This document shows, one piece after another, positions 17,637 to 26,944 of a stretch of 64,000 nt of DNA. A program made the translations under genes and the position numbers. The notes beneath the pieces were generated by a model, which made no database searches, had not been told where the DNA came from, and saw nothing but the letters and a program-made list of their open reading frames with translations. Origin of the DNA: Cryobacterium aureum (lineage in GTDB: Bacteria; Actinomycetota; Actinomycetes; Actinomycetales; Microbacteriaceae); contig NZ_PPTG01000014.1 in the NCBI RefSeq assembly GCF_002954245.1, forward strand, positions 62,001 to 126,000, read 5' to 3'. Position 1 is the stretch's first letter. Every line of letters begins with the position of its first letter.

Positions 17637-17927
17637 TGTTCTCCACTTCGAAGCAGAACGGTACGGGTACCGGCTGTACGTATCCGAGCGTGCCGGTCAC
17701 GGCATTCTGGTGTTTCCTGAACGCGCTGTGCGCACATCGTTTCTCTGACATACAGAAACAAGTGGTACATGAAACACAGCACGCGCCCTGATCATAATGC
17801 CGGACCCAAGGTCAAGCGGATGCTGTCGCAACGGTGCTGCAGCTATGACAGGTGCTGCCACCGAATGCGAGAGCCAGTAGAGACCTGCTCGAGTTCTCCC
17901 AACGCGATAGTAGTCTACGCCCGACGT
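17637..17927. other. 291-base intergenic region upstream of the helicase gene
   Basis: No gene or tRNA found. It must contain the promoter of the helicase-pfkA transcript. The one clear structure is GTTTCT at 17739-17744 inverted against AGAAAC at 17754-17759 with 9 bases between, about 103-123 bases upstream of the helicase ATG; it may be an operator. Confidence 0.5.
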
Positions 17928-18275
17928 TCATTCCTTGCGAATTGGCACTTTGGTGCGCAGCCCGACGACGATGAAGATGATCGCCGCGATGAATTGAGCC
18001 GAGACCCAGCCCTGACCGCTGAGGTCGATGATGACGACCGGGTTCCACAGGATGGCCATCGGAACGAGGCCGATCAGCCAGTACCAGGAACGTGCCTGAA
18101 TCACGAAGACACAGATAATGAGTGCCAGAATACTGACCGCGTAGCGAATGATGATGAAACTCTCACCGTCCAGAAGCGCGAGTCCGGCTAGCAGAACGAT
18201 GGCGCCGAGCAGTCCCGGCGCGAGGGCCGAGCGCGTGAACGTCGGTGCGGCTGGCGTGCCCATTGCCCGTTTCAT
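17928..18275 (-). CDS. Small four-helix membrane protein
   Basis: 115 residues with four hydrophobic segments (about 15-38, 40-62, 65-85, 88-107) and a basic C-terminus. It resembles actinobacterial membrane proteins filed under DUF6804, an assignment I cannot confirm. The ATG at 18275 overlaps the DUF2207 stop by one base (TGATG), so it is translationally coupled to that gene; a TTG one codon earlier is an alternative. Confidence 0.65.
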   Translation of the reverse strand: MKRAMGTPAAPTFTRSALAPGLLGAIVLLAGLALLDGESFIIIRYAVSILALIICVFVIQARSWYWLIGLVPMAILWNPVVIIDLSGQGWVSAQFIAAIIFIVVGLRTKVPIRKE

Positions 18276-20221
18276 CAAACGCCTCCCCCGCCGCCGCCGC
18301 CGCCTCCGCCGCCCGAGAAACCGCCGCCGCCTCCGCCTGAACTCGAACTGCTGGTGGCGCTACCCGACCAGGACGCCGTCGTGGCGGCCTGGAAGGAGCT
18401 GATCGCACCCGCGAAGTACGCCGCCTGGAAAATTCCGGACCCGTAATACCAGTCGGGCTGAGTGTTGCTCTCGGCGTAGTACTGGCTCAGCACGCCAGAC
18501 CACTCCTTCTCCTGCCCGAACAGTACGGCCAGGGGCAGCACGCGTTCGTAAAGTTTCACGATTTGCACGGAGGGGGCATCCGCTGTCACGGTGCCAAGGC
18601 CGAGATTCGGCCGACCTTTCTCCGGCCGACCATTTTCCGGCCGATAGACGGAACGCACGGCTCCCTCCGGACTCTGCAACACTCGCAGCCGATCGGCTTC
18701 GGCGAGACCTATATACAACTTGACGCCCTTCAGATAGTCACGCAGTTCTGCACCGCTCTCAGTGAGCGTTCTAAAATTAGCGACCAACGCGATCGTGGCA
18801 ACCCCGGCCACAATACCCACCACGATGATCAGCAGGGGCCAGAGCCCACCCACCACGGTGATGACGGCGCCCAGGCTGGCCACGATGGCGACGCCGGCGC
18901 TGACCACGGCAAGCCCGAGCAGCCCACTGCGCAGGGAGACGTTTTTCTGTTCCCGCAGACCCAGACGCAGAGATTGCGCGCGGCTCGCCGTGCGTTCCTT
19001 CGCCAGGGCCTTGCTCAGCGAAATGCTCTTCTTCTTCAGGTCACGCTGGTCGCCGGGCTCTAGTCCGGGAAAGAGCTTGCCGAGAATGCGACTCTCGGTC
19101 TCGTCGACACCGTCGGCGTGCACGAACTCGAGCAGAAAGTGACTTTTCTTGTCGCCCGCCTCGAGAATGCGCACGTTGCCACGCACCGCGAAGCTGATGA
19201 ACTGGGCCGCCATCGCCTTACTCGCGGCACCGACGATGTCTCCGGAGGTGAGCAGGTTCACTCCTCGTGGCGGAAGATACTCGGCGATGATGGTGAATCG
19301 ACCGCGCGCATCACGCAATCGGGTGGCGCGTAACAACGCGGCAAACACGGCCGTCAGCAGGGCCAGGATCGCGCCGACCAGCCCAATGCTGGGGAGGGCG
19401 TTGGCGGTGAAAGAATCATCGCGCGGCACGAAGGTACCCGGCTGGAACTCGACATCGATGGTCAGATTCTCCTGCGGCCCAAGCTGGAGAGCCAGCGCGG
19501 AGACGGTCGGTTCAGTATCGGACCCGGTGAAACGGATGCTGTCACACGGCCTATCAGAATCACCCCGCCCCTGAAAACACCGCACCTCGGCGCCCAACCG
19601 GTCCACCAGCTCCGGATCGAACCGCACCATTGCGGTGACCTGGCCGAACGGCTGGTCCCATCCGGTACCGTTCACATCCCAGTAGAACTCTTCGGTGTCT
19701 GCGTCGTCGGAGTACAGGGTCACGTTGGATTGCGCGTACGTGATCACGTAGGTCTGCGCCCCATGCACAAATTCGTCGGCGGCACTCGTCACGATGAGAA
19801 ACTCTTCATCGCGGTCTTCGCTGGTGGTCTCGGTGTCAAACGGTCGCGGCGTACCGTTCTCGTCGGTGACGCTCTCGATCACGATGTCGGTGGGGCGTCC
19901 CTCGTAGTGCGTGGGAATGGCACGCTGAATGCCGTGGTTTTGGTCGACCTCAAGAAACCGGGCCACGATCGTCTCGACGGTTGTCAGCGTTGACCGGCCG
20001 TCGACGTCCAGGCCGAGGTTGTATTGGGCGTCGAAGGAATCAAAGCTGAAGTCGTTGACGTCTGCGCCCACCAGGTTAAGCGTGTTGGTGCGAAGCGGTG
20101 CCGGAGCGGTGGCGGCCTGCGCGGGCGGCGCCAGAGCGAACACGTCTCCCCCGATGACCAGAACACCGCTGATCAGCGCACCGAGAGTGAGAACGAGCGC
20201 GGGGCGAACCGATCTGAGCAT
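18275..20221 (-). CDS. DUF2207 domain membrane protein with Gly-rich C-terminus
   Basis: 648 residues. A signal-like hydrophobic start (LVLTLGALISGVLVIGG) is followed by a long extracellular DUF2207 beta domain (residues about 45-260, e.g. LGLDVDGRSTLTTVETIVAR and EEFYWDVNGTGWDQPFG). Then come a membrane segment near 280, a cytoplasmic region, two close membrane segments near 445-490, and a C-terminal tail ending in almost pure Gly after a short Ser run. This is the usual layout of the YciQ/DUF2207 family, whose function is unknown. It is the first gene of a two-gene operon. Confidence 0.85.
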   Translation of the reverse strand: MLRSVRPALVLTLGALISGVLVIGGDVFALAPPAQAATAPAPLRTNTLNLVGADVNDFSFDSFDAQYNLGLDVDGRSTLTTVETIVARFLEVDQNHGIQRAIPTHYEGRPTDIVIESVTDENGTPRPFDTETTSEDRDEEFLIVTSAADEFVHGAQTYVITYAQSNVTLYSDDADTEEFYWDVNGTGWDQPFGQVTAMVRFDPELVDRLGAEVRCFQGRGDSDRPCDSIRFTGSDTEPTVSALALQLGPQENLTIDVEFQPGTFVPRDDSFTANALPSIGLVGAILALLTAVFAALLRATRLRDARGRFTIIAEYLPPRGVNLLTSGDIVGAASKAMAAQFISFAVRGNVRILEAGDKKSHFLLEFVHADGVDETESRILGKLFPGLEPGDQRDLKKKSISLSKALAKERTASRAQSLRLGLREQKNVSLRSGLLGLAVVSAGVAIVASLGAVITVVGGLWPLLIIVVGIVAGVATIALVANFRTLTESGAELRDYLKGVKLYIGLAEADRLRVLQSPEGAVRSVYRPENGRPEKGRPNLGLGTVTADAPSVQIVKLYERVLPLAVLFGQEKEWSGVLSQYYAESNTQPDWYYGSGIFQAAYFAGAISSFQAATTASWSGSATSSSSSGGGGGGFSGGGGGGGGGGGV

Positions 20222-20274
20222 GAGTCCACTCTACCGAGCGTGCGGGCAGCGAACTGCGCGCTCGTGCGGGAAAC

Positions 20275-20835
20275 TCAGGCGTGCTGGATAGGAATTGACG
20301 TCGTCGAAGGCGGGCGTTCGAACAGCAGCTCCAGCCCCGGCTTCAGTTCGGCGAGCCAGGCAGCATACCCGGCCGGATTCAGGTGCAGACGATCAATGCC
20401 GAGTGCTGGGTCGAGCTCGCCGTCCGGCAGGGCGAGGGTCGGCCAGAGGTCGAGATATTGCACGTGCTGGGTGGGGGCATACTGCCATACGTGCCGGTTT
20501 ATTGAGCGGATGGTCTCGGCGAAGTCTTGGTCACGAGGCAAGACAGACTGCACCATGATGCGGGTTTCCGGTAAGGCGCGGCGCAGGGTGTGCAGGATGG
20601 TTTCAATGTTTCGCACGACGTACTCGTCGGACTTACGCCAGCCGAGATCGTTGGTTCCGACCCCGATCACGATGGCGTCCGGTCGCAACTCAATCACCCG
20701 GTCGATCTGGGCGATCACCTCATCGGTGGTGTTTCCGCTGACGGCCAGGTTGTGCACATCGTGCTCGGGAAACCATTCGTCCCATTGACCGCCCGCAACG
20801 AGGCCGTCGCCCAGAAAAACGAGAGAAACTGACAT
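20275..20835 (-). CDS. SGNH/GDSL-family hydrolase fold, nucleophile Ser replaced by Gly
   Basis: 186 residues. Block II Gly (AVSGNTT), block III Asn (VGTNDLGW near residue 62) and block V Asp-His (DRLHLNPAG) of the SGNH family are all present. Block I, normally GDS, reads FLGDGLVAGG, so residue 11, where the nucleophile should be, is Gly (codon GGC). No alternative Ser adjoins it. Family members are esterases or acyl hydrolases. This one may be inactive, may have another role, or may carry a point mutation (GGC is one base from AGC). No signal peptide. Confidence 0.82.
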   Translation of the reverse strand: MSVSLVFLGDGLVAGGQWDEWFPEHDVHNLAVSGNTTDEVIAQIDRVIELRPDAIVIGVGTNDLGWRKSDEYVVRNIETILHTLRRALPETRIMVQSVLPRDQDFAETIRSINRHVWQYAPTQHVQYLDLWPTLALPDGELDPALGIDRLHLNPAGYAAWLAELKPGLELLFERPPSTTSIPIQHA

Positions 20836-20920
20836 AGTGGCCTCCTACTTGTAACCATCATGCCCCGAACCTGACCGAGCCGCCAGAATTCTCAGACTAT
20901 ACGCACGTTCTACTGCAGGT

Positions 20921-22435
20921 TCAGTGTGCGTCAGAGCCAGAAGCCGGCGCAAGCGCATGCTCCGCCTTCCGCTCCGCTGCAGCGGTCGCCGTGATGCGCG
21001 TGGCCATGCCCTCGAAAATAATGCCGTGGAACGGAAGGATCGCCGCCCAGTACAGTCGCCCGCTGAGACCGCGGGGAAAGAACACCGCGCGCTGACGGTA
21101 GACCGAGCCACCGTCATCCGTTTCTTTGACGGTCATTTCGAGCCAGGCCCGGCCCGGTACGCGCATCTCGGCGCGGAGCCGCAGGAAACTGCCGTGGTCG
21201 ATCTGCTCGACCCGCCAAAAGTCGAGGACCTCGCCCGTGTGCAGATGGTCGGGGTTGCGGCGTCCGCGGCGGAGTCCGACGCCGCCGACGGCCTTGTCCA
21301 TGAGACCGCGAACGGCCCAGGCCAACGGAAAGGAGTACCAGCCGTTCTCACCGCCAATGCTCTCAATGACCCGCCACAGGGCGGCGGGGTCGGCCGTGGT
21401 GGTCTTCTCGCGCAGGTCGGTGTACACGGTGTGCCCGGCCCAGTCCGGGTCGCTCGGCAGCTGATTGCTCGACGCCCCCTCGATGGACGAGTTGCGCCAG
21501 CTGGTCTCCACATCGCCGTCGCGCATTCGGCCGAGAGCGAGGCGCACCGCCCGGCGATAGCCGGTGAGGCCGTTTTCCGGCTGCGGAATGTATTCGTCGA
21601 TGTCGCTCTCGGCCACGACGCAGTCGTACTGCAGTGACGCGATTATGGGGATGGCGAGGTTGCGCGGAATGGGCGTGACCAGGTTCACCCACTGTGAAGC
21701 CAGCCACGGCGTGAGCACGGGCAGGGCGGCGATGGCCCGCTGTTTGAGGCCCGCCTCGAGGGCATAACCGTTCATCATCTGGCCGTAGCGCAGTACATCG
21801 GGGCCGCCGATGTCGAAGGTGCGGTTCACGTCGCTTGGAAGGTCGGCGGCGGCCTGCAGGTAGTACAGTACGTCGCGTACGGCGATCGGCTGGATCTTAT
21901 TTCGCACCCATTTAGGCGCGGGCATGTACGGGAGCACATCGGTCAGGTGGCGGATCATCTCGAACGACGTCGAGCCGGAGCCGATCACCACACCGGCCTG
22001 GAACGCGATGGTCGGCACGCCGCTGGCGAGCAGGATGCGGCCAACCTCCCGCCGGGAGTTGAGGTGCGGCGAGAGTGTGCCGGTCGCGGGATGCAGGCCA
22101 CCGAGGTACACGATTCGTGAAACCCGGGCTGCGGCTGCGGCCTGTGCGACATTCTCGGCGGCCAGATGCTCGGTCTTCTCGAAATCCCCGGCCGCGCCCA
22201 TCGAATGCACGAGGTAGTACAACACGTCGATATCGGCGCAGGCGCGCTGTACAGAGGCCAGGTCGCCGAGATCACCCTGCACGACCTCGACCTGGTCGGC
22301 CCAGGGCACATCCCGCAGTTTCGACGGGGTGCGCACGAGCACCCGCACGGTGAAGCCGGCCTCCAGGAGTTTGGGGACGAGGCGTCCGCCGATGTAGCCC
22401 GTTGCGCCGGTGACAAGTGCTCTGCGTAAGGTCAT
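20921..22435 (-). CDS. NAD(P)-binding epimerase-like protein with C-terminal DUF2867 domain
   Basis: 504 residues. Residues 1-290 form an extended-SDR Rossmann domain: VTGATGYIGGRLVPKLLEAG dinucleotide motif, then QGDLGDLAS and YYLVHSMG. Residues about 340-490 match the DUF2867 domain (TVYTDLREKTTTADPAALWR; FFPRGLSGRLYWAAILPFHG). The SDR active-site YxxxK is not obvious; HLNSRREVG occupies that region, so catalysis is uncertain. Similar two-domain proteins are common in Actinobacteria and annotated as NAD-dependent epimerases of unknown substrate. It stands alone on the minus strand. Confidence 0.8.
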   Translation of the reverse strand: MTLRRALVTGATGYIGGRLVPKLLEAGFTVRVLVRTPSKLRDVPWADQVEVVQGDLGDLASVQRACADIDVLYYLVHSMGAAGDFEKTEHLAAENVAQAAAAARVSRIVYLGGLHPATGTLSPHLNSRREVGRILLASGVPTIAFQAGVVIGSGSTSFEMIRHLTDVLPYMPAPKWVRNKIQPIAVRDVLYYLQAAADLPSDVNRTFDIGGPDVLRYGQMMNGYALEAGLKQRAIAALPVLTPWLASQWVNLVTPIPRNLAIPIIASLQYDCVVAESDIDEYIPQPENGLTGYRRAVRLALGRMRDGDVETSWRNSSIEGASSNQLPSDPDWAGHTVYTDLREKTTTADPAALWRVIESIGGENGWYSFPLAWAVRGLMDKAVGGVGLRRGRRNPDHLHTGEVLDFWRVEQIDHGSFLRLRAEMRVPGRAWLEMTVKETDDGGSVYRQRAVFFPRGLSGRLYWAAILPFHGIIFEGMATRITATAAAERKAEHALAPASGSDAH

Positions 22436-22504
22436 GCGGCGGAGTTTATCCCGTTCTCCCCAGCCGCCCCTGAGTGGATGCCGCGAACCGGCAGTCCGGT
22501 CGAA

Positions 22505-23368
22505 TCAGAGGATTGCCTTGGTGTGCCAGACGGTTTTGAGTTCGGTGAAGGCGAGGATGCGGGACAGGGCGGGAGCCGCGGCATCCGCTCCGGTCTCGGG
22601 CGGCAGCACACGCTTGAGCGTGTCGGCGGCGCTGATTTGCAGCTCCACCCAGTCCAGGGCCCCGGCACCGACGAGGTCGAGGGCATTGACGTCGGCGTGG
22701 CTGGCCAACCACGGTGCGATCTCGGTCGGGGAACCGGTCACGATGTTGACCACGCCGCCGGGTACGTCGCTCGTAGCGAGCACCTCACCGAGGCTGATCG
22801 CAGACAGCGGCGCGAGTTCGTTGGCGACGACGACGACGGTATTGCCCGCGACCAGGGCCGGGGCAATCGCGCTGACCAGTCCGAGCAGCGACTCGCTGCC
22901 CTGCGGGGCGATGATCGCCACGACGCCGGTCGGTTCGGGCACGGAGAGGTTGAAAAACGGTCCGGAGACCGGGTTGGCGTTGCCGGCGACCTGCACGTAT
23001 TTGTCGGCCCAGCCGGCGTACCAGACCCAGCGGTCGATGGCCTCATCGACCTGGGTGCCCGCCACCGCCGCATTCACACCCTCGCAGCTCTCGATCTCGT
23101 CGACGAACTGCGCCCGACGGCCCTCCAGCAGTTCGGCAATGCGGTACAAGACCTGGCCGCGGTTGTAGGCCGTGGCACCGGCCCAGCCGCTGAGAGCGCT
23201 GCGGGCGGCGACGACGGCGTCCCTGGTGTCCTTACGGCTGCCCTTCGCGGCGTTGGCCAGAAAGTCGCCCTGGTGCGAGAGCACCTCGTAGACCCGGCCG
23301 GATTCGCTGCGCGGGAATTTGCCGCCGATGTAGAGCTTGTAGGTCTTGGGAATGGCGAGGCGGTTCAC
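22505..23368 (-). CDS. Short ALDH-fold protein lacking the catalytic domain (ALDH16 C-terminal-like)
   Basis: 287 residues against about 480 for an ALDH. It keeps an ALDH-like N-terminal half (LYIGGKFPRSESGR, WAGATAYNRGQVLYRIAELL, GVVAIIAPQG, VAGNTVVVVANE, PGGVVNIVTG) but ends before any nucleophile Cys segment. The general-base LELGG motif is also missing, replaced by WVELQISAADTLKRV. The start overlaps the full-length ALDH stop by 4 bases. The pair full ALDH plus truncated ALDH matches the two-domain layout of ALDH16 proteins, whose C-terminal domain is a non-catalytic ALDH remnant used in assembly. A structural partner role is inferred. Confidence 0.8.
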   Translation of the reverse strand: MNRLAIPKTYKLYIGGKFPRSESGRVYEVLSHQGDFLANAAKGSRKDTRDAVVAARSALSGWAGATAYNRGQVLYRIAELLEGRRAQFVDEIESCEGVNAAVAGTQVDEAIDRWVWYAGWADKYVQVAGNANPVSGPFFNLSVPEPTGVVAIIAPQGSESLLGLVSAIAPALVAGNTVVVVANELAPLSAISLGEVLATSDVPGGVVNIVTGSPTEIAPWLASHADVNALDLVGAGALDWVELQISAADTLKRVLPPETGADAAAPALSRILAFTELKTVWHTKAIL

Positions 23369-24921
23369 TTGGCGGCCTTCTCTGCTGATGCGGACTTCTT
23401 GCTTGCGGATGCCGACTTCTTGCCAGCGGAGGCGACGGCTTGCGGTGTGTGCTCGACGGCCGGGATCGACCGTGAGCCGCTACGCACGGCGGGCTTGAGG
23501 TACGCCGAGAGACCGTGGCGGCCGCCCTCGCGGCCGTAACCGCTCTCCTTGTAGCCGCCGAAGGGGCTGGACGGGTCGAACTGGTTGAAGGTGTTCGCCC
23601 AGATCACGCCAGCGCGCAGCTTATCGGCGACGGCGAGGATGCGGCTGCCCTTGTCGCTCCAGATTCCGGCGGAGAGACCGTACGGCGTGTTGTTCGCCTT
23701 GGCTATGGCCTCAGCCGGGGTGCGAAAGGTGAGCACGGAAAGCACCGGGCCGAAGATCTCGTCGCGGGCGATGCGGTGACTCGTCGACACGTTGGTGAAG
23801 ATGGTCGGCGCGAACCAGAAGCCGGTCGTAGGAATGACGCAGTCGGTGCTCCAGCGTTCGGCGCCCTCCTGCTGGCCCAGGTCGGACAGTTCTCGAATGC
23901 GCGCGAGCTGTTCCGCACTGTTGATGGCACCAATGTCGGTGTTCTTGTCAAGCGGGTCGCCGAGGCGCAACGTCTGCATGCGACGTTTGAGCCGGTCGAT
24001 GACGTCGTCCTGGATGCTTTCCTGCACCAGCAGGCGGCTTCCGGCGCAGCAGACGTGGCCCTGGTTGAAGAAGATGCCGCGCACGATGCCCTCGACGGCT
24101 TGGTCGATCGGGGCGTCGTCGAAGACGATGTTGGCGCCCTTGCCGCCGAGTTCGAGGCTGAGCTTCTTATCGGTTCCGGCGACGGAACGGGCGATGGCCC
24201 GCCCGACCGCGGTCGAGCCGGTGAAGGCGACCTTGTTGACGCCGGGGTGGTTGACCAGGGTCTGGCCGGTGCTGCCGTCGCCCGTGATGATGTTCACCAC
24301 GCCGGCTGGCAGGTCGGCCTGCTGCAGGATCTCGGCGAACAGCAGCGCGGTGAGTGAGGTGGTTTCGGCGGGCTTAAGCACGACGGTGTTGCCGGCGGCG
24401 AGCGCCGGGGCGATCTTCCAGGCCAGCATCATGAGCGGAAAGTTCCACGGGATGACTTGGGCTGCGACGCCGAGCGCGGCCGGGTTCGGTCCGACTCCGG
24501 CGTGGTCGAGCTTGTCGGCCCAGCCCGCGTAGTAGAAGAACCAGGCCGCGACGAGGGGAATGTCCACGTCGCGGGTTTCCTTGATCGGCTTGCCGTTGTC
24601 GAGGGTTTCGGCGACCGCGAGTTCGCGTGCGCGTTCCTGCACTAGGCGGGCGATGCGAAACAAGTACTTGCCCCGGTCGCTACCGGAGAGCCGCGACCAG
24701 ACCCCGTCGTAGGCGTGACGGGCGGCGGAGACGGCGGCGTCGACATCCGCTTCATTGGCGGTGGAGATCATGGCGATCTGTTGCTCGGTGGCCGGGTTGA
24801 TGGTCTGAAACGGGGTGCCGCGGCCGGGCGTGAAATCACCGTTGATGAACAGACCGTAATCGCTTTTGAGATTAAGCAGGGCCTGGGACTCTGGGGCCGG
24901 GGCGTAGTCAAGAAATTTCAT
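23365..24921 (-). CDS. Full-length aldehyde dehydrogenase of the deoC operon
   Basis: 518 residues. Intact motifs: VIPWNFPLMMLAWKIAPALA, VVLKPAETTSL, FTGSTAVGRAI, general-base LELGGKGAN, nucleophile Cys in NQGHVCCAGSR, and EIFGPVLSV. The last 30 residues are a low-complexity Ala/Ser/Lys tail encoded by a 21-bp tandem repeat. It starts 9 bases after the deoC stop. Deoxyribose-phosphate aldolase makes acetaldehyde, so acetaldehyde oxidation to acetate is a logical role. It probably works with the truncated ALDH encoded next. Confidence 0.88.
   Translation of the reverse strand: MKFLDYAPAPESQALLNLKSDYGLFINGDFTPGRGTPFQTINPATEQQIAMISTANEADVDAAVSAARHAYDGVWSRLSGSDRGKYLFRIARLVQERARELAVAETLDNGKPIKETRDVDIPLVAAWFFYYAGWADKLDHAGVGPNPAALGVAAQVIPWNFPLMMLAWKIAPALAAGNTVVLKPAETTSLTALLFAEILQQADLPAGVVNIITGDGSTGQTLVNHPGVNKVAFTGSTAVGRAIARSVAGTDKKLSLELGGKGANIVFDDAPIDQAVEGIVRGIFFNQGHVCCAGSRLLVQESIQDDVIDRLKRRMQTLRLGDPLDKNTDIGAINSAEQLARIRELSDLGQQEGAERWSTDCVIPTTGFWFAPTIFTNVSTSHRIARDEIFGPVLSVLTFRTPAEAIAKANNTPYGLSAGIWSDKGSRILAVADKLRAGVIWANTFNQFDPSSPFGGYKESGYGREGGRHGLSAYLKPAVRSGSRSIPAVEHTPQAVASAGKKSASASKKSASAEKAAK
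23385..23426. repeat. 21-bp tandem duplication in the 3' end of the ALDH gene
   Basis: Two near-identical in-frame 21-bp units (23385-23405 and 23406-23426) encode a repeated KKSASAS-type peptide in the C-terminal tail; a partial third unit follows. Confidence 0.65.
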
Positions 24922-24930
24922 GGTCGTTCC

Positions 24931-25959
24931 CTAGTCAATCGTCACGTAATCGGGGCCGGAGTAGTGCCCGGTGGTCATCTTCTGGCGCTGCAACAGCACG
25001 TCGTTCAGCAGGCTGGAGGCGCCGAAGCGGAACAGGTGCGGCGTCAGCCACTCCTCCCCCACGGTTTCGGCGACCGTCACGAGGTATTTGATGGCATCTT
25101 TGGAGGTGCGGATGCCACCGGCCGGCTTCACGCCGATTCGCACGCCGGTGAGGCGGTGCCAGTCGCGCACGACCTCGAGCATCGACAGCGTCACCGGGAG
25201 CGTCGCGGCCGGGGCGACCTTGCCGGTGGAGGTCTTGATGAAGTCACCGCCGGCCAGGATGGCCAGCCAGGAGGCTCGGCGCACGTTGTCGTAGGTGTTG
25301 AGTTCGCCGGTCTCGAGGATCACCTTGAGGTGGGCGAACGATCCGTCCGCGCGGCGGCAGGCCTCTTTCACGGCGACGATTTCGTCGTAGACCTGGCCGA
25401 ACCGGCCGGCCAGAAAAGCTCCCCGGTCGATGACCATGTCGATCTCATCGGCGCCGGCTGCGACCGCGTCGCGCACGTCGGCGAGCTTGATTGCGATGGA
25501 GGCTCGGCCGCTCGGGAAGGCGGTCGCGACCGCTGCGACGCGCACCCCCTGAACACCGGTACCGTCTGTCCCACCGGCGGCGTGGGTTGAGCCGAGCGCA
25601 GTGACGGCGGCGCCGACCATGTCACCGTAGACGCAGACCGCCGCGACGCGCGGGCAGCCAGGGTCCCCAGGGTCTGGCACGAGGGCCTTCGCTACGAGAG
25701 AACGCACCTTGCCTGGGGTGTCTGCGCCCTCGAGGGTGGTCAGGTCGATCAGGCCGATGATGGTGTCGATCGCCCAGCGTTTGGAGCTGGTCTTGATCGA
25801 GCGGGTACCGAGGTCGGCGGCGCGGGCTTCGAGGCCGACGGCGTCGATTCCGGGGATTCCGTGCAGATACCGGCGCAGGTTCGCGTCGGTGGCCTCCCCG
25901 CCGATCAACGCGAGGGCGCGCTGTTCCGGCTGGTAGGTAGCCAGGGGGCTGTGGGTCAT
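24931..25959 (-). CDS. deoC: Deoxyribose-phosphate aldolase
   Basis: 342 residues, at the long end for the family. DERA active-site elements: GADEIDMVIDRGAFLAG with the Asp, HLKVILETGEL with the Schiff-base-region Lys, FIKTSTGKVAPAATL and VKPAGGIRTSKDAIKYL with the catalytic Lys. It splits 2-deoxyribose-5-phosphate into acetaldehyde and glyceraldehyde-3-phosphate during deoxynucleoside catabolism. ATG overlaps the regulator stop by 4 bases; ALDH genes follow. Confidence 0.93.
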   Translation of the reverse strand: MTHSPLATYQPEQRALALIGGEATDANLRRYLHGIPGIDAVGLEARAADLGTRSIKTSSKRWAIDTIIGLIDLTTLEGADTPGKVRSLVAKALVPDPGDPGCPRVAAVCVYGDMVGAAVTALGSTHAAGGTDGTGVQGVRVAAVATAFPSGRASIAIKLADVRDAVAAGADEIDMVIDRGAFLAGRFGQVYDEIVAVKEACRRADGSFAHLKVILETGELNTYDNVRRASWLAILAGGDFIKTSTGKVAPAATLPVTLSMLEVVRDWHRLTGVRIGVKPAGGIRTSKDAIKYLVTVAETVGEEWLTPHLFRFGASSLLNDVLLQRQKMTTGHYSGPDYVTID

Positions 25960-26912
25960 GGGGTGTCCTTTTCCTGGAGCAGAGCGTTTGCGGTGTCTTC
26001 GTCGGTCACCAGCACGGTGCAGAGCCCGTTGCGGACCACGGCACGGGCGATGGCGTGTTTGGAGTGTCCGGAGATGACCGCGATGGTGTGCGGGGCGCGG
26101 CGCAACTGGTCGATTTGAATGCCGACCGTGCGTTCGTTGAGCTCGGGGTCGACGATGCGGCCGTTGGCATCGATGTAGCGGCCGACGACGTCACCGACGG
26201 CGCCGCGGGCCACGAGGTCGTCGATCTGGGCCACCGTCAGGTAGCCGCTGTCGACCAGGGCAGAATGCGCATCCGCTTGCCCGGCGCTGAAAACGTAGGC
26301 CTGCGCGTTGCGCGCCAGGGCGAGCACCCCAGCGACGGTGCGGTCGGCTTCCATAGCCTGCTTGGTCTCGAGGCGTTCGAAGATGGCGGGACTCGGCAGC
26401 AGGGTGGCCGAACCGTCGGCTTTGTGGGCGATGGTCACCGCAGTGGATGCCGCGGTGCCGGTGCGCTGATTCAGGCTGACGCCGCCGTTGATCTGCACCA
26501 CGTTCACACCCGGCGCCCACCCCTGTTTCAGATGCAGGGAGACGTCGTGCAGGGTGCGACCCCAGCTGATGCCGAGGGTGCGCGGAATCGGGCGGAGGCT
26601 GGTGAGATAGTCGGCGGCGGCCTGCGCGGTGCGCGACTGCAGCTCGGCGTCACTCGACACCCCAGCGGAGGAGACCACGATCGCGTCGGTGAGGCCGGTC
26701 GATTCCCGCAGGCGGCGTTCGATCGGCAGCCGGCGGGCGCGCGGGTGCACGATCTCGATCCGGATGAAACCGTTGGCCTTGGCACTCGCCAGCAAGCGGC
26801 CGACCTTCCACCGCGTCAGGCGCAGAATCACACCGATTTCGTCCTGGGTCTGGTTCTCTTCGTAGTAGAGCTCGGCGGCGCGGATGGACAGGAGTTCGTC
26901 GGTGTCGCTCAT
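25956..26912 (-). CDS. SorC/DeoR-type sugar-binding transcriptional regulator
   Basis: 318 residues from ATG 26912 (a TTG at 26930 is the alternative). N-terminal HTH (ENQTQDEIGVILRLTRWKVG then RLLASAKANG), then a SorC effector domain with GISWGRTLHDV and INGGVSLNQRTGTAAS, the phosphosugar-binding region. Members such as Bacillus DeoR respond to deoxyribose-5-phosphate. It is the first gene of the operon with deoC and two ALDH genes and overlaps deoC by 4 bases, so it very probably autoregulates that operon from the inverted repeats upstream. Confidence 0.88.
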   Translation of the reverse strand: MSDTDELLSIRAAELYYEENQTQDEIGVILRLTRWKVGRLLASAKANGFIRIEIVHPRARRLPIERRLRESTGLTDAIVVSSAGVSSDAELQSRTAQAAADYLTSLRPIPRTLGISWGRTLHDVSLHLKQGWAPGVNVVQINGGVSLNQRTGTAASTAVTIAHKADGSATLLPSPAIFERLETKQAMEADRTVAGVLALARNAQAYVFSAGQADAHSALVDSGYLTVAQIDDLVARGAVGDVVGRYIDANGRIVDPELNERTVGIQIDQLRRAPHTIAVISGHSKHAIARAVVRNGLCTVLVTDEDTANALLQEKDTP

Positions 26913-26944
26913 GTAGAGATCGCGGTCCAATCGTTTGAACCCAG

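Noticed and set aside
17637..17927. Possible tRNA or small RNA gene
   Set aside because: No cloverleaf pattern, T-loop GGTTCGA-type sequence or terminator found on either strand.
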